From NCBI GenBank assembly GCA_018398815.1, contig CM031611.1:45211184-45275183 (forward strand): DNA of 64,000 bases. The letters run 5' to 3'. The translations under genes were made by a program, and so were the position numbers. The DNA is from Conus ventricosus (Eukaryota; Mollusca; Gastropoda; Neogastropoda; Conidae). The stretch's first letter is position 1, and every line of letters starts with the position of its first letter. This document shows positions 25,501 to 40,800 of the stretch, piece after piece. Under the pieces are notes generated by a model. The model saw only the letters and a list, made by a program, of their open reading frames with translations. It was not told the origin of the DNA and made no database searches.

Positions 25501-28500
25501 CCATGGAGTTGAGGGTCCGCGACAGCGACGACACCCGCTCCACCAGCGCCTGCTTCTCCGACTGAGTCTTCTGGACACGCTGGTTCAGGTCCTGTTCCGC
25601 CTCCTGCCTCTGAACCAGCAGCTGGGGAGAGGAACAGAACAGACTGACTTGAAGATCTTATAGTATGCTTGCAGTGTGGTGTATATGTATATACAGGTCT
25701 ATTTCTCTTACAGATTTGCACACTTGTGCTAGCTTCAACACAGGCTCGCCAACTGCAGATCAGAGCTGCCCTCCCCCCACCCCTTTCCCTGTCTTAAAAT
25801 GGGGTTGGTAGACAGGATGAGACAGGTGGACGGGATCTCCTTCCAGGTCTTTAAAATGGGGTTGGTAGACAGCATGGTGTAGATGGAAGGCATGGGCTTA
25901 GAAAGACAGAAAAATGAAGCGTGAAGCAAGGATCACAGCAGTAACTGAGAAATCTCAACTTGAAGAGCAATTGATTCTGAGACAAAAACCACTGTACGCC
26001 TATGACCAACCAGAAGATTAAACAGTTTACTAGAGAACACGCAAAGAATTAACAAGCAAACATCACATCAAACGACCACACAACACAAGACGTATAGCGC
26101 ACGCACACAAACCTGAGGGCATACGCACACACATGGCTACAGGGGTCACAGCTATCACACAGTATTGCTGTAGCAACTCACATTGTTCAGCTGACGAATC
26201 TGGCCCTCCAGTTCAGCGCAGCGAACCTCGGACTCGGACACTTCGGTCTGCATGGTCTGCAGCCGCTCCAGTAGAGTGTGGTTCTGCTTCTTGGCCTCGT
26301 TCAGACCTTGCCTGCAGTCATACAGTCACACACAGCCTGGAATCAGCTAGCGCCAAGGCAGGGTCACCTGTGCTTCTTAAAAGTTTAATCCAGGAGGGGT
26401 TGCATACACTGCACCAACTCTGCTAAGCCACCAGACCACAATTCAGACAGAATAAAAAATGAACACATATTCTAGGGTGCAAATTGAAACACAAGCAGGG
26501 AAGGGTAAGTCCAAGCTGAAGCTTGGTTAATGCCTCTTTTTTTTTTTTTTTTGCAACTGCTGCAAGACTGCGACAGGATTATTCTGGGTGTGGCTGTGTA
26601 ATGGTGAATTGAAAAAAGTGATACGGAGTTACACTACTGTCAGGGCATGAAAGATAAGGCTGCAAATAAATGCCCCCCTTGCCCTCCCCCAAGAAAAAAA
26701 ATTAGGCTTGATTATGTCCCGAGTGCGTGCCTCATTTACTATACTGAAAACGGTAGCTTCTTGCGAGTTAGAAGCAAATTTTTTGTCATCTTCTTAAAGA
26801 CAGAAGATAAGTTAACTTTGTGTCTATGTGTGCAATGAATATGTGAATATATCGCTATAAAAATGATGTGGGAAAGAGAAAGAAAAAAAATTGTTACATG
26901 GCGACATCCAGCCGTTCCTTGAGCACACAACGATCCTGCTCGCTGTTCTTGAGAGCTCTCTGTGAGGTGGACACCCTCTCCTCCAGCTCAGTGACCAAAG
27001 CATTGCTGTCTGACAGCGACATGTTCAGGGCTTGCACCTGTCACACACACACACATACACGCATGGACACACACAGCATGTGCAACAACACCACACACAC
27101 ACACACACACAGCATGTTCATACTGCATAAACACACACAGCATGTAAGTAAAGTATACACACATGGATGTACACGCAACACGTACACACTGTATGTCACA
27201 CACTGATCATATACATGTGCATAGCATGCATACTTACATTCAGTCATATTTTCATTCATACATTTACCTGTTAACCTCATCAGAATTTCCATGACAATAA
27301 ATACAGTCCAGCCGATCGAAGTCTTAGTTACACAAAATGATTTTAATTTGCAGAAACAAAAGCAATAGTCTTCCAAAGGGAAGAAAACGGTATAGAAAAT
27401 CACAATGCCACTCTTCTAATTTTCAGCCACCTGGCCGAAAATTAGAAGAGTGGCATTGTGATTTTAATTTGGTTTCTTTTCACCCTTGCAGGGTAGGTAG
27501 GAATGCAAGTAATTTAAATGACAGAACTATTTCACTCATACACACACACACACTCAAAAAAAAAAAATCAACTTTCCTACAATTGGAAGCTCCCAAAGCT
27601 TCTTATATATACAATGCCATAATAATGAAAAAAAATGTATATAAAATTTCTACCATGCAATCTGACAATTGGACGCAAAATGAATGAAAAACATCAGAAG
27701 GGGACAGAGAGAAAGGGAGGAATGAGGGTGTACCTTGTCCTTGGACATGTGTCCTTCCTCCTCGGTCTTGGCCAGTGAGCTGTGCAGACGGTCGATGGTG
27801 ATCTGCAGGGACTGGGCCTTGGACTCCAGGTCCTGGATCTGCTTGGTCAGGGTCTCCACGCGGTCCTGGAGGACCTGCAACAACAACCACATCACACCAC
27901 ATCATCCCTGACTCCAGGTCCTGGACCTAACCACATAGACCACATCACTCCTGATTCCACGTCCTGGATTTGATTGGTCAGCGTCTCCACATAAATGACC
28001 TGCAACAACCACATGACCCCTGACCCCAGGTCCTGAATCTGACTGGTCAGTGTCTCCGCATGGAGGACCTGCAACAACCACATACACCACATGACCCCTG
28101 ACCCCATGTCCTGAATCTGATTGGTCAGTGTCTCCACATGGAGGACCTGCAACAACCACACACATGACCCCTGACCCCAGGTCCTCAATCTGATTGGTCA
28201 GTGTCTCCACATGGAGGACCTGCAACAACCACATCACACCTCACATCATGGACGATATGTGTGTCATCATGTCTCACTCCAAGAACACTGTCTTCACTGC
28301 ATTAACATTACTTTCCACAACAAGGACATTACATCTGCATGACGGATATTTTGGACATTACATCTCTCATCATGAATGTCTCATTATCGCGAACAATAGT
28401 TCTGACATAGAGGATGTTAGTCGCTTATTAAGATGGACATTGCGTGTCATAATTCTCATAAATTCTCAAGTCACATAATAGTCATTTGGTCTCACATCAT

Positions 28501-30899
28501 GGACATCAGATCGCATTGCATTATGGACATTCGTCTCATAGCACAGACATTGTGCTCATAATCATTACTTCCTCATAGCATCTACATTACATCTCGCATC
28601 AAAAACTCTTCGTTGAGGACTTGAAATCTCACATACATTTATATCACACATCAAGAATGTAGTATCCAAAATCATGCACATTCAACAGGGAATAACATCT
28701 CGCATCATGGTCACTGTGCCTCACCTCATGGACCCAATGTCTACCATCACTTGCATTTCATTTGAGCTTGCAAAGACTTCTTACAGAGTTATACTAGTAT
28801 CACGGTAATTTTTTTTTCTTCCTTTTCAAAAAAAAGTTATTTCATTATTTTTTTTCCTTACAGCGCACTGAGAATCACTGAGAATCACTGATCCCTAGCT
28901 TGTTCTCGCGTCAGAGACTGGAACAGTCCATCTTTCAGTGTGCACTGACCTGTTGACCTCGCACCACGTAATAGTGGTCAGCAACCAGATGCTGCATCAC
29001 CAACTCTGCAGGATCCATTGCCTGACTCACGCTCCAACACTTCCTACTAGACAGCAACCTCAAACACTCCCCCCACCACAGTTCTCTTCTCTACTCGCTT
29101 GAGTATTGTGGGCTTGGCACAGTAAGTAAAGCACAGTGAGCCTGTACGCATGTGCAAAGCGAAAAGTAGTCGTGATTCAGCAGTATGTATGTTTTTTGTG
29201 TTAGTTTTTATGGCTTCTTTGTGGTTAGGCCTAAGCAACCTGGCTCTTTTCTAGTCAAAAGTATTTAAAACTTCCGTTCTGAAGCAAAAAAAAAAAAAAA
29301 AAATCAAAGGTTTATTATATGTGTGCACAGCAAACATGAACTGCTGGAGATGACTGAGGAAATAGTTTGTCTGACAGCCCTGGCTCTCAACTTTCCAATT
29401 CAGAGCTGCATATGACAGCTGATATACTAAGACAGGTGAACCAAAGAGTGGTCCACCTGGTAGAACACAGCCAGCAGAAGACACGCCACACACAGCACAC
29501 ACGCTGTGACTGTCGGCAGGCTGGCATCCTCCGAGAGTCACACACACCACACAAACTCCACTGCATTATTCAGTAGATGGCCTTGTGTCTGCCTCACACT
29601 GATGAGAGCAAGTCGCCCACTGTTTGATTCGTCTTCTGTTGTTTTTGCGCCCACACCCCAAGTGTCTCACCATGTATTAACAGCCTGTCTGATTTCCCTT
29701 TCTTTTATTTTCTTTCTTTTCTTCTCTGCTTTTTTCTTTTTTTAAGAAAATCATTTTCTTTTATTTTCTTTCCTTTCTTCTTAAAAAAAAAAATCTCATA
29801 CCACTGTAAACACATGAAGAATCCTATCCTCAGCACCACCCTCTACCACCAGATAAAAAGAAATTTGTAAAACCACCATACCTTGTTCACTGCCAGGAAA
29901 GAAATTTCATTGCTTTTTTTTTCCTGAGATGGGATTGGTTTTATATCTTACCTTTCACAAGTAAATTGAAAAAAAAGGAAGAAGAAGAAGAAGAGCAAGA
30001 AAGGCGAAGGGAAGAGAGTGAAAGTCAAAATCAATGAGATCCAGCCTGAGCACGTCTCCCAGTGTTACAATCAATACACTGCATCATCAGAGGACTGCAG
30101 GCCCCGAGGCTCAGACCTCTGCAATATTCATCACCAGGGGGACAAGGAAGCTGCGCACTGCAAGTGGATCACAAGGAAGGGAGCAGAACAAACAGCAGAT
30201 AGTTCTGTGCCAGAACATGGGTATCTTGCTTTCTCTGAGGAGTGTCTGCTTGCATGGCTTCATCCCCTTGAACTACACCACATAACTACAAAAAGAAATC
30301 AAACCTTGAGCACAAGACGAAATTCCTCAGTCCACTGTGTGTGAACACCTGCATCTTTTTACCCACGAAAGACATGAAATTGTGTCCTGTGCTTCAAACT
30401 GTAGTTTACATATGTTCTGTGTGACAATGTGATCAATAGCATAGTAAATTTTGTTACATGTCCTCTTAGTTGCTCTTTACTTATATAAATGGACAAATCT
30501 TGTTGAAAAAAGCAGTTGTATTGAGGGATTTTTTTCCCTTACTGATCCACTACCAACAGCTGTGTCTTTATGTAAAAAAAAGTTTGTGAAAAAAATGTTG
30601 GTAATATGGTTTCAAGACTGATCACCAGGGAGGATGTGAATGACCACACAGTACTGATGGAGCCTGTCTAGACCTTGCTGCCGACAGACCACAGTTCTAC
30701 CAAGTCATTTTCCATCACAGCAGACCGTCACCCCCTGCACCACCATCCCAAACAACCATAATGTACTGAATGCAGTTACTGATTTTTTTTTCATTCTCCA
30801 GAACTGAATGCTAAATTGATGGAAAAAAAAAAAGCAACACTGATATTCACTGCTCCTCACCAACTGCTGATATACTAAATCTGTGGTGTGGCTGTGTAT

Positions 30900-30932
<33 letters not shown>

Positions 30933-31249
30933 GCCAGAATGGATGATGTGAGAGTAATACCACTGACAGAGCTCTAAAGATGAGACAGACAAAAAAACTA
31001 ACACAAACAAACAAAACCTTGCAATACGAATATTTTCTCTCTGTAATGATCTCATCAAAAATCAGCCTACCCTCGCACTTAAGGTAAGTCATTAAAGGTG
31101 TTACTCTAAGTGTTTTACAAACTTATGATTCAGAAAAAAAGGTATATTCTTGTTAACGTAATTTTTCCAGTATTACACGGCCTTGGATGTGTGTGTGTGT
31201 GTGTGTGCATGTGTGTGTGTGTGTGAGAGAGAGGTGGGGGTGAAAATAG

Positions 31250-31298
<49 letters not shown>

Positions 31299-34200
31299 TG
31301 CGTGCATGTGTGCATGTGTGTGCGTTGTTTCCTTCTTTTCCCCCATCGCCACGCCAACAAAGACCGACCTGGTTTTCTGTCTCCTTGTCGGTCATGGCCA
31401 GGCGCAGTCGTTGCAGTTCTCCATCCAGGGAGCGTCTGGCCAGCTCCAGTTTAGTGCAGCGGGTTTCGGCGTCGTCCAGCGCCTGCCGCAGACTCTTCTT
31501 GTCCTCCTCCAGCTTGGTCTCGTTGCTCCTCAGCTTGGCCATCTTCTCCTGCACAGGCACAGGAACCACTTCTTATGGTCAAGACAACTTTGTTTTCTGT
31601 CCCTCCCTACCCCTACATCTCATCTTCACCACACCTGTGCCCTCTTCAAGGCCCCTCCCTACTCCAGACTCGGTCACACTGCATATATTTCAAAAAGATG
31701 TCAAGATTCCACCGTTTTTTCTTCTTTTTTTTTGGTTCTTTTTATTGTTGTTGCATCATCAAGTCTGAAATCGGTAACTTTTTTTAAAAGTGTAGTTTCA
31801 GCTTTATTATCCTCCAGGCCACTACACAGAGCCTTTCAGAGCTATCACCGTATACTGAATAAAAACATGTCCCAAAAAGAAACAAACAACAAAGACAACT
31901 ATCTGTACACTTCTTGATTGGAATGAGAGAGAGAGACACATACACAAAGGCATGTGAGAGTGTGTGTGTGTGTGTTTGCGTGCACATAGGTGTGTGTGTG
32001 TGTGTGTGTGTGTGTGCACGCGTATGCGTGTGTTATGATGCTCAGACCCTAAACTAGAGTTTCTGAAAACCCTGGCGGAAACCACGGATCTGCAGACTAA
32101 CAGCATTCAACATAATGAGACAAGACACTGACTAGCACACCGCACAGACCGACAGACAGACAGAACAAACAGACAGCACAGACATGCATTGCACAAACCT
32201 CCAGCTGACGTTTCTCCGAGTCCGCAGCGGCCATGGCCCTCTCCAGGCTGTTCACCTTGTCGGACAGAACCTTACGCTCGCGCTCGTTGCGTCGGATTGT
32301 CTCCTCCTGCATCATGAGGGCAGTCTGGGCGCTGGTCAGCCGACCGTCAATGCCACGTTTGTCTGGAATCACACACACAGTGGCCGAGTGAACCCAAGAT
32401 ATCGAGGAAGCAACAAAATCCCATGTCTGTGGTTTGAGTCTTGAGCAGAATGTTTTGTGGATTTTTTTCCCCCTCTCTCCACTGCATCTTGAAATGGTGG
32501 TTTGAGCGCCAGTTTTTCAGAACAGATAATAAACCAATGTCCCTTGTGCAGCATGAGCTTGGCGCCTTTAGGACAACACACAGTAGCGAAGAACATGCCC
32601 CTTGCAAAAATGTACAGGAAAATCCACTTTGCTGGAACTGGTTAACAAAACAGAACGAAACAAAACAACAACAAAAAACGACAAAAGTGTAGATAAAGAA
32701 AAAAAAGTGGGGGAAAATTCTGCACTACAGCATTATAATGGCACCCTCTCCTTTGTCATGACAAGGCTAAACTCTGCAATACAGTATGTGACCATCTTCC
32801 ACAAAAGGATGGATAAGTCAGCCAACGCAAATTTAAGTTGCTAGTGATAAAACAGAAGTGGCGATCAATTTGGGATAAATGAGTTCTCAATGTCCGCATG
32901 TAACAAAACAATTAGAATTCAATATATCTCACTATTTTTGCGTCAACTGAGTGAGAATATGTGATAGATATTCTTTCACACCCTTTCCTTCATATCAAAT
33001 GACGGTGCTGCAACTTCTGTCTTTTTCCTCAAAATGACTTCTGTAACTTCTTTGACACTTCAGAGCACCATAATGTTTTCATTTTTCAACATATAGGAGC
33101 CCTTTATATACCACTGGAAAGGTTTTTCCCTCACTGACATGAAAATGCGACAACCTATCATTTTGTCAATTGTGTGTCCAATATCTTCCTTTTGATACAT
33201 ATGAAGACTTGTGTACAGTTACACAGCAATAAAGAATACATAAGGAGAAAAAAAGACACTGGCTGGCAATGTTTTGGAGGTATCACTGACATTAGCCCAC
33301 TGAACTGGAAATGTTTTGAGGCAATATAGATGTTAGCCCACTGAATTAGCCAGCGTTCGTGAACTGTAATGTTACATACCACAGAGAGAAAACAGACACG
33401 CAAAGTTTTGGATTTTCAAGTTTAATATCTTCACTTAAACAGAACTTAAATGAGATATGGTGTGTATACGCTTGTATGTGCGGATATGTAATTCAAAACA
33501 ATAGCCAGCACTCACAAGTCATCCACATAACGACAATGGCCTGGCTTCAAAAATGTTGACTCGCAGTAACTAACTCTTTTAGCTTAACATAAATACCACT
33601 TTGTTGAGGTCTACTGTCAATAACATTTTTCCTGCTAAGCTCTTTGTTGGTTCTGGTTTGTATGGTTAAGGACCGTTGTTTCATTTGGTGTTCTGAGCCT
33701 ACGTGTGAGTATGGGAGGGTGTTTATTGTATGTCCTACATCTTCTCAATCTCGCAGCCATTAATGTCCTGTGTAAACCCCAAATTCGATTTGTGATAATG
33801 TGTGTTTTCATCCACAAAAAGTCTTCACTTTTCATTTAAAGAAACAGCAAATGAATGCAATCATTACAACAAATGAAGACCAGAGCCACCACAATAGGGA
33901 CACACAGAGGGTGATCTTGGGAATAAGTAAGGTTCTGGCTGACTAGATGGTTTTGTGATCCTGTGTGTCACTTCATGCAATGCGTTCATATGTGCGTCTG
34001 TGTCCCGATGTGTGCGCAGCTTTAGTGATTTCTTTCTTCCTTTCCCTTTTTGTTCAGACTGTATGCGATCTGTCAAAGCCATACTGTCTTGTCTGTATTA
34101 TCAAACAGTACATGAAAATGACAGTCTTTGTGTGCTTTCAGTTGTTGAATTTTACACTGAATATCATGACTAATCTCCTGTTTTTGATGCCACTAAGACT

Positions 34201-34818
34201 CATGAATGTCTTGCCAGTGTACACAGAAGATAGGCATCAAGACTCATGAATGACTTGCCAGTGTACACAGAAGATATCTATCTGTGAGCGTGGGAATCCA
34301 AGCATTATCCCGTTCCCCAATCAGTACCAAAAGGATTAGAAACCAACAGCTATCATGAACCCCCCTGAGAAAGGGAGCACAGAAAGTAGGCCAACACCAC
34401 AGCTTCAATGCTGGGGTGGGTAATCTACCTGGGCTCCACAGTCAAACATACACAGACAATGCTACCCGGGCCACAGGCATTCACACTCCACCTCTTCTTC
34501 CCACACTGAACTGTGGTCTTCTCACAATGCTGACTGTTGAAGGTCACTGTACATAAATTAACTTCCCTTAGCCTGAGCTTGATAGATTCCTGGATTCAAA
34601 TCTTGTACACCCCTGCTTACACATATGCACATATATCATCACGCATACACAAACATGAGAGTATGCTTTTGCATGTACTTTTATGCCTACAACTTTAAAA
34701 ACTCTGATTTCAGAATTGACAATTTGAACACAGCAAATAACAAAACACTGATATGAGAGACAAGAAAGAGAGACAGACAGACAGACATACATACAGACAG
34801 ACAAGACTACCAGACAAG

Positions 34819-34874
<56 letters not shown>

Positions 34875-37800
34875 ACAAACAAGAAACAGAGAGAGAGAGC
34901 ACCTGTATGGCATAAAGAAGCAGAAAATGAGAAACAGTGAAGAAGCACCAACCATCATTATATGGCAGCAAACTTTTATCCAGCTTGGAAGTGTACTGCA
35001 GACTCATAATGCGCAGCATGGTGATAATATTCACTGTCACTCACTGTGCCAACTGTATACGTTCCACCACAACAGGTGTTAGGAAGTAACTGCACTGTCT
35101 ATATCCAGCACTCCTCACTGGCTGAACTTCATTGTGGTTTTGAGGTCACTGAATGTTGGGACCTGACTTCAGTATCACTCTGTTGATCCAGGATGATTAC
35201 TTGTGGCAAGATCTCCATCAAAATGTATGAATTCACTTTCCTTTCAATGTTTACTCACAATGGTGTTGTTGGGAAAACAATCCAACGAGAATCATAGTGT
35301 GTGCAAAACATCAGCTAACGAAAGTTTCAGGCAAACAAATTACAGTTTCTTGACATAAATGTTAAGTCCTGAAACATATAATTACATAAAATATGCTCAT
35401 GTGAGAAAAAAACAAACCCAAACTTATCTGCAAGCAGTCTATTATGTGAAGGAAGCATGTATCCAAAAATTCTCTTTTTTTTTTCTGGTTAAGGAAGAGG
35501 TGAGGGGCAGAAGAAAGAGAGGGCAGAGAAGGTGGGGGCGGGGGACTTGATTTCTATTCTACAACAATCCAAATCACCCCCTTGAACAGGAGCCACAACT
35601 GCAGAGTGCTACAATCTCTCAAGATTCTGTTGCACTGTTAAAGCACTTCACAATCCAGTCTGAGGGCAACACCTGTGTACACAACCACCCTGGTCCGAGG
35701 CCAGTCTGCAAGTTATCTTCACACCATACACTGCCACTCCACTATGTCGGTCCTGCCATTATCACATAAACCCTGCGTAACACAAACAACTCAGCCCACT
35801 TATTTGCAGGTTTTTTTTTTTCATTTGCCTGCAAACCCTCCGACCAGCCACTTAGCAGAGAGAGGAATTGGTTAACCAGGCATGTAAAATGTTGCCAGCC
35901 CACTTCACCCTTCACAGACTGCAGGCATGTGTCCACTGCCCCACCAGTCACCACTGCTGTAGTCACACAGCAAGACAGGGCATGCTCGAACACTGTCAGC
36001 CCAGACAAGAGTCCACGCTGACCATAGAGGAGACCCCCACTCCCTGGTGGGCTGAGTGACCACCGTCTGACAGCCCACACAATGTGGCCGACATTCACGC
36101 TGATGTACTACTGTCCACCCTGGCACCCGGCCTTGTGTCTGCGGGGACAAAGGAGATAATCCACCCCCCATACATTCAAAGCCATTTGTTTTGTCACTGG
36201 CACAAAGCTGGCTGCTGTGCCACGTCCTGTCACACTGCAGACAACACTTCACACAACGAAACCTAATGAGTGTTCAACCTTGCGGTATTCAACAGTCACT
36301 CAACAGCCTTTTGTTTGGCATCATGTCTTTTACTGATACGACTGCCTGCGGCCTGACACAACAATGGTTCCCGAGTTATGCCCTGTGAGAGGCAATGTGA
36401 AGCTATTTGTCCAGGCCAAATGAAACTGAATATTCCTCTCTGCCTATTTTACGATTTCCTTTTTCCTTTTTTTTTTTTCTTTGCAGTCTCACCTTCCACT
36501 TCACCACAATGGCATTACTCATATACCACACATTCTGGCTTTTTGTACAGTCCCCACCCCTGGTTTCCTGTTACAGTCCTAGTACTGGCTGTAAAGTGGG
36601 AGCAGTCAATATCATGTCGCCATGAGGTTAACCTTCAAAGCAGACACTGTGCTGCTGCAGAATCACTTCACTATTGAGTGGTGCCTCGTCTGATCCAACA
36701 TGTGCAGGACGCATTCTATCAAGTCTTCCAATGTAAATTATTGCATTGCTGTAGAGCCAGTGTGAATGAGTGCTCCCACCCATGGGGCATCAGCATGTTT
36801 GTTAATGATACTCCAAGCTGACCTGCTAATACTGATGATCTTGACACAAACTCACATGAGTATAAACATGATGAGGATGTAGAGACTGAGGTCACCATGA
36901 GGGCATACAGGCCATAAACTTTATCACCTTTTCTCTTTTAAAGCTGATGGAGAAGAGGCTACGGAATTCTCTTCCGATCAGAGACTATATCATATGACAG
37001 AGCTGTACTTTTCTCTTCCCCTCACAACAAATCCCAGTGTCCACCAGGGACCTGCACTGCATGTAAGGAAAGTCTGGCTATGCCTCAAAGACGTGTCCAT
37101 GGTGGATGAAACTTGACAGACTGGTTCCAGTCTTGCCGCCTGAGTCAACAGCATACTAAACTCGCAGTAGGAACCGGCACGGAATTGAAAAATCCCACAA
37201 ATTAATGTCTCTGGTGGAAACTGATCCCAATAACTCCCACCTGATGAGCCTGGGATGCTAACCAAAGCACCACTTAAGATTTCTGTTCACATCAGTATCT
37301 GTTTATATATGCATGTGACATAGTTAAAAATTAAAAGTCTGCACCAGACTTGATCAAATCTGGATGTGTGTTTGCAAATGTATTCAGTTGATATTGCTGT
37401 AGGCCCTTAGAATCTTCAAAATGATGAAGGCGGTAGTCAAGGGAAAGAAGAAGGCCCATTATCAGGCATGGTATGCAACCTTGGTCTTTTCTTTTGGAGG
37501 GTAATATCTTTGTTCTGTGCACCTCATGTCTGTTAGGTGAATGAACTCTGATTTCGAGTTCTGTGCCATACGTTCATATTATACCAAAATAAAATGCTGC
37601 AGCTGTTTATTATTTACTGATCAATAAGACAGTTGAGATTTAGTGCTGAATCTTCAGGCGACATGTTTTAAAGTTTGCAACTGCACTGCAGGGGAACCTC
37701 TGTTAATGACCCGTCTCTGTGACTCCTCCCTCCTCACCATGACCCAAAATCTGTGATGATTATTTCTCTTACACCATGGTACGTGTTTTCATCTACACAG

Positions 37801-40800
37801 AATGATCCTTTCCTGTTCCTACAAGCCACCCATCTTCGCGTAGTCTATAATTACTTTTTTCCCTAATTGCTAAAAAAAAAAAAAAAAATCCATTCTCTGG
37901 TTTTTCAAAACCAAAGTGCTTAGTTATTCTAGGTTTCCAATTTGGGACTTATCTGTCCATGGGCACCAACAGATACTTGAATTTACCCATTTGGGATTGG
38001 TGTAGTCAACCACACTGAAATACTGAATAATATTAGTGCAGCACAGAAGAACCTCTACATCTCTGATCTTTGCTATCAATGATAACAAAGTCAAACCCTG
38101 CCTGAAGACACCACCTTTGATTGACTGTTAGCCCACTATGAAGCTGCTGTTGAGGATAGCTTCAATCACACATTTCATAATCCGAGATGCGTGACTGAAC
38201 ATGAAAACATGCATCTTCTGCTTGAGTTAGGTCCTTTGCTGCAGGCATATCAAAATGTGCCGCCTCAAAAATGAGAGAAGGAACTCGCAGAGAACATAGC
38301 AGTGTAAGCAACTGTTCAAATACTTGCTACAGGACATCTTGCCTAGGGACGTATTTTTTCAGATTCCCAAAAGCTCAGTCGATGCTGATAATTTTAAACT
38401 TTCAAACTCTTAGACATGATCAGGAAGTCATGAGAAACTCAATCGACACAATTAACTTAACATAAAGGCTGGTTTGAAAAAAAAAATGTACATGAGAATA
38501 TGCTGTAATGTGGGCCTGCATATATCTTGTAGGAAATTCTCTTACTTTGGATTGTCATTATACTGCAACAGAAAGTGTTTAAAATAATAAGTTCAGATTA
38601 TCAAATAGTAGACCATAAATCAAAACACAGCAAATAGCAAATTCTTGTGTTGACTGAAGTGGAGAATGGACTGAAGTTTCCATTCAGGAAACCTTCCTCA
38701 AAGTCACAGTGAATGAATGATGAAAAGTGCATCATTTTAAGGAAACACTACGATAAAGCACATTGAATTACACGACCTGAATGACAAAGCTGGGTGAAAG
38801 ATGGAAGGGTAAGAGTGATGGAGGTATCGAAAGGAGGAATGGAAGCCTGGGGGGGGGGGGGGGGAGGGGGGGGGGGGGAAGAGAAAGGAAAGGAAGAAAG
38901 AAATGTAAAGATAAAATAATCAAATAGATGAATGAATAAATACAACAATAAATAAATACATGCTTTTAAAATGATTATTAAAAAAAATAAAATACAAAAG
39001 GAGGTGGGGAGGGGATGAGACGGGGGTCTGTAGAGGGGCAGGGAAAGGGGTGGAGGGTGGTGACAAAAACCTGAACTAAGAGGTAAGAGAGATGTGGGGA
39101 GAAGGTGATATATGTGGCGATTGGAGCAAGTCATTCCATTTATCACATCCAAGCCAATCTCGTTTCATACATATATACTAATGTAATGTAAAACATAATT
39201 TTCATTAACACTGATGTAAAAATAGATTTGTCATTCACATTTTGAACATGAATGTGATTATTACTGTTAGCCTCATTGTAATACTTCAGATGAACTTTTC
39301 GGCAATCACAATCAAATCATGTCTGAATAGTCAATGAATATTATAATTTCAAATCACATTAGTGCACACATGTGAACAGAGATGGGTACAGATGTGAGAG
39401 ATGTGGTGACCTAACAACTCAGAGAATTCAAAGGATTAAGGCAAGTAAATCAACAATCAGACTTGCGCCAAACTGCACCAACGGAAGACACAAATGTGTT
39501 TATCATCTAAGAGTTATGTGGTAACAAGTCTGCGGGTAAGGATGTCATGAAGAAGACAAAAGAGTAGTTTAACAACAGGGACTGTATGCTGTACAGTGCA
39601 CATTTTAGAGAAATTCAGTTTCTCCGACGTTCTGAAAAAAAAAAATTCACCTGATTTGGAATGCTGTGCGACCAGTTTTTTTTATATATCCCAAACAGGA
39701 TTGACTTGCTTTGATGACTGAATACTACATGAACTATTTGTCACATTTTTTTCTCTTTGAATTTGTCTTCAAAATTTGATTCCACTACATCTGATGTGAA
39801 TATGAATTGTTTGCTTAATTCATACGTCTACAGATTATCTGTCACTGTATTTTTCATTCTTATCATTTTTTTCCTTATAACCTGTCTTATAAGCTGAAAC
39901 TGTTTGGTTCTCACAGTTTGACGGAAACATTACTACTTCTACTACTGCTGCTGCTTCTGCGATACTGCGTTTGATATATGCTTTTACACCTCACTTCGCT
40001 TTCATGATTGAAGACGAATTTTCACCTATTTCCATGTGAAACAAAACTACTAGGGATCAAAAGTTATCTATTTTCCATTGTAGACTTGAGAACATGTGGA
40101 ATTCTCTCTCTCTCTCTCTCTCTTGTTGCATAAAGTTTTGTTTTGTTACAATGATAATTCCATGCATGCTTCAGGTAAAACATAAACAAAAACAATGCCC
40201 ACACACAATGGAAAAAGAATCATATGTCACAAGTTGAACACATAAAAGCCCCACGCCTGATGGAAAGAGAATGCTTCATTCCATATCAATTCCTTTAGAG
40301 ATGGACAGCCTGCTCCCTAGTAGTTACCACTATTATCAATAACTGATGGAGACAAACTTCAATAGCTCTTTCATGGGAAAGGAGCCTGGGTCAGGGGTGG
40401 GAAGGGGGGAGTTTTGATATTTTTTCACTGCTTTTAACACAACTTCAATCCAAATGAATCTAAGGAAGCCGACAATTTGTTAAGCAAAGCCATTTCCATA
40501 CCGTTGTCAGAGTTTGCCCGTGAGCCAAATTTACATACATTAAGCAAGGGAGGTAATTAGGTTCTTGTCTACATACAAACCTCGGAAAATTGAGTGACAC
40601 ATCTCTGTGTAAAATTTCAGCTTCAGCTCACACCATAGGGCCAGGAGAACAAACATTCTGACCATTCAATTTCAGACACACCTTTCACATGCAATTTCTC
40701 AGACTGTGCAGGTTCACATTAACTGTTTCTCATGTCCTTTACTATAGAACGTTCTTTCAAATTCACAGTGCCAAGCACTCTCTAGTGGATAATATCTTAG

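Noticed and set aside
24700..28250. Regular repeats resembling a CRISPR array
   Set aside because: Units are contiguous with no unique spacers, the genome is eukaryotic, and one array is derived from an exon.
29700..30010. Possible exon near the pyrimidine-rich tract
   Set aside because: No coding-like frame fits CROCC phase here; the tract is simple T/C and GAA sequence.
31183..31917. 244-codon plus-strand frame
   Set aside because: Formed by a (TG)n tract plus the antisense of CROCC exon 5; the real coding strand is minus.
19223..32362. Coiled-coil exons read as myosin tail, golgin or another generic coil protein
   Set aside because: Several ordered blocks ([18 protein letters not shown], LELxRRSLxGELQR) and the Ser/Pro linker match rootletin specifically. 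Myosin tails lack these and have a 28-residue charge repeat.
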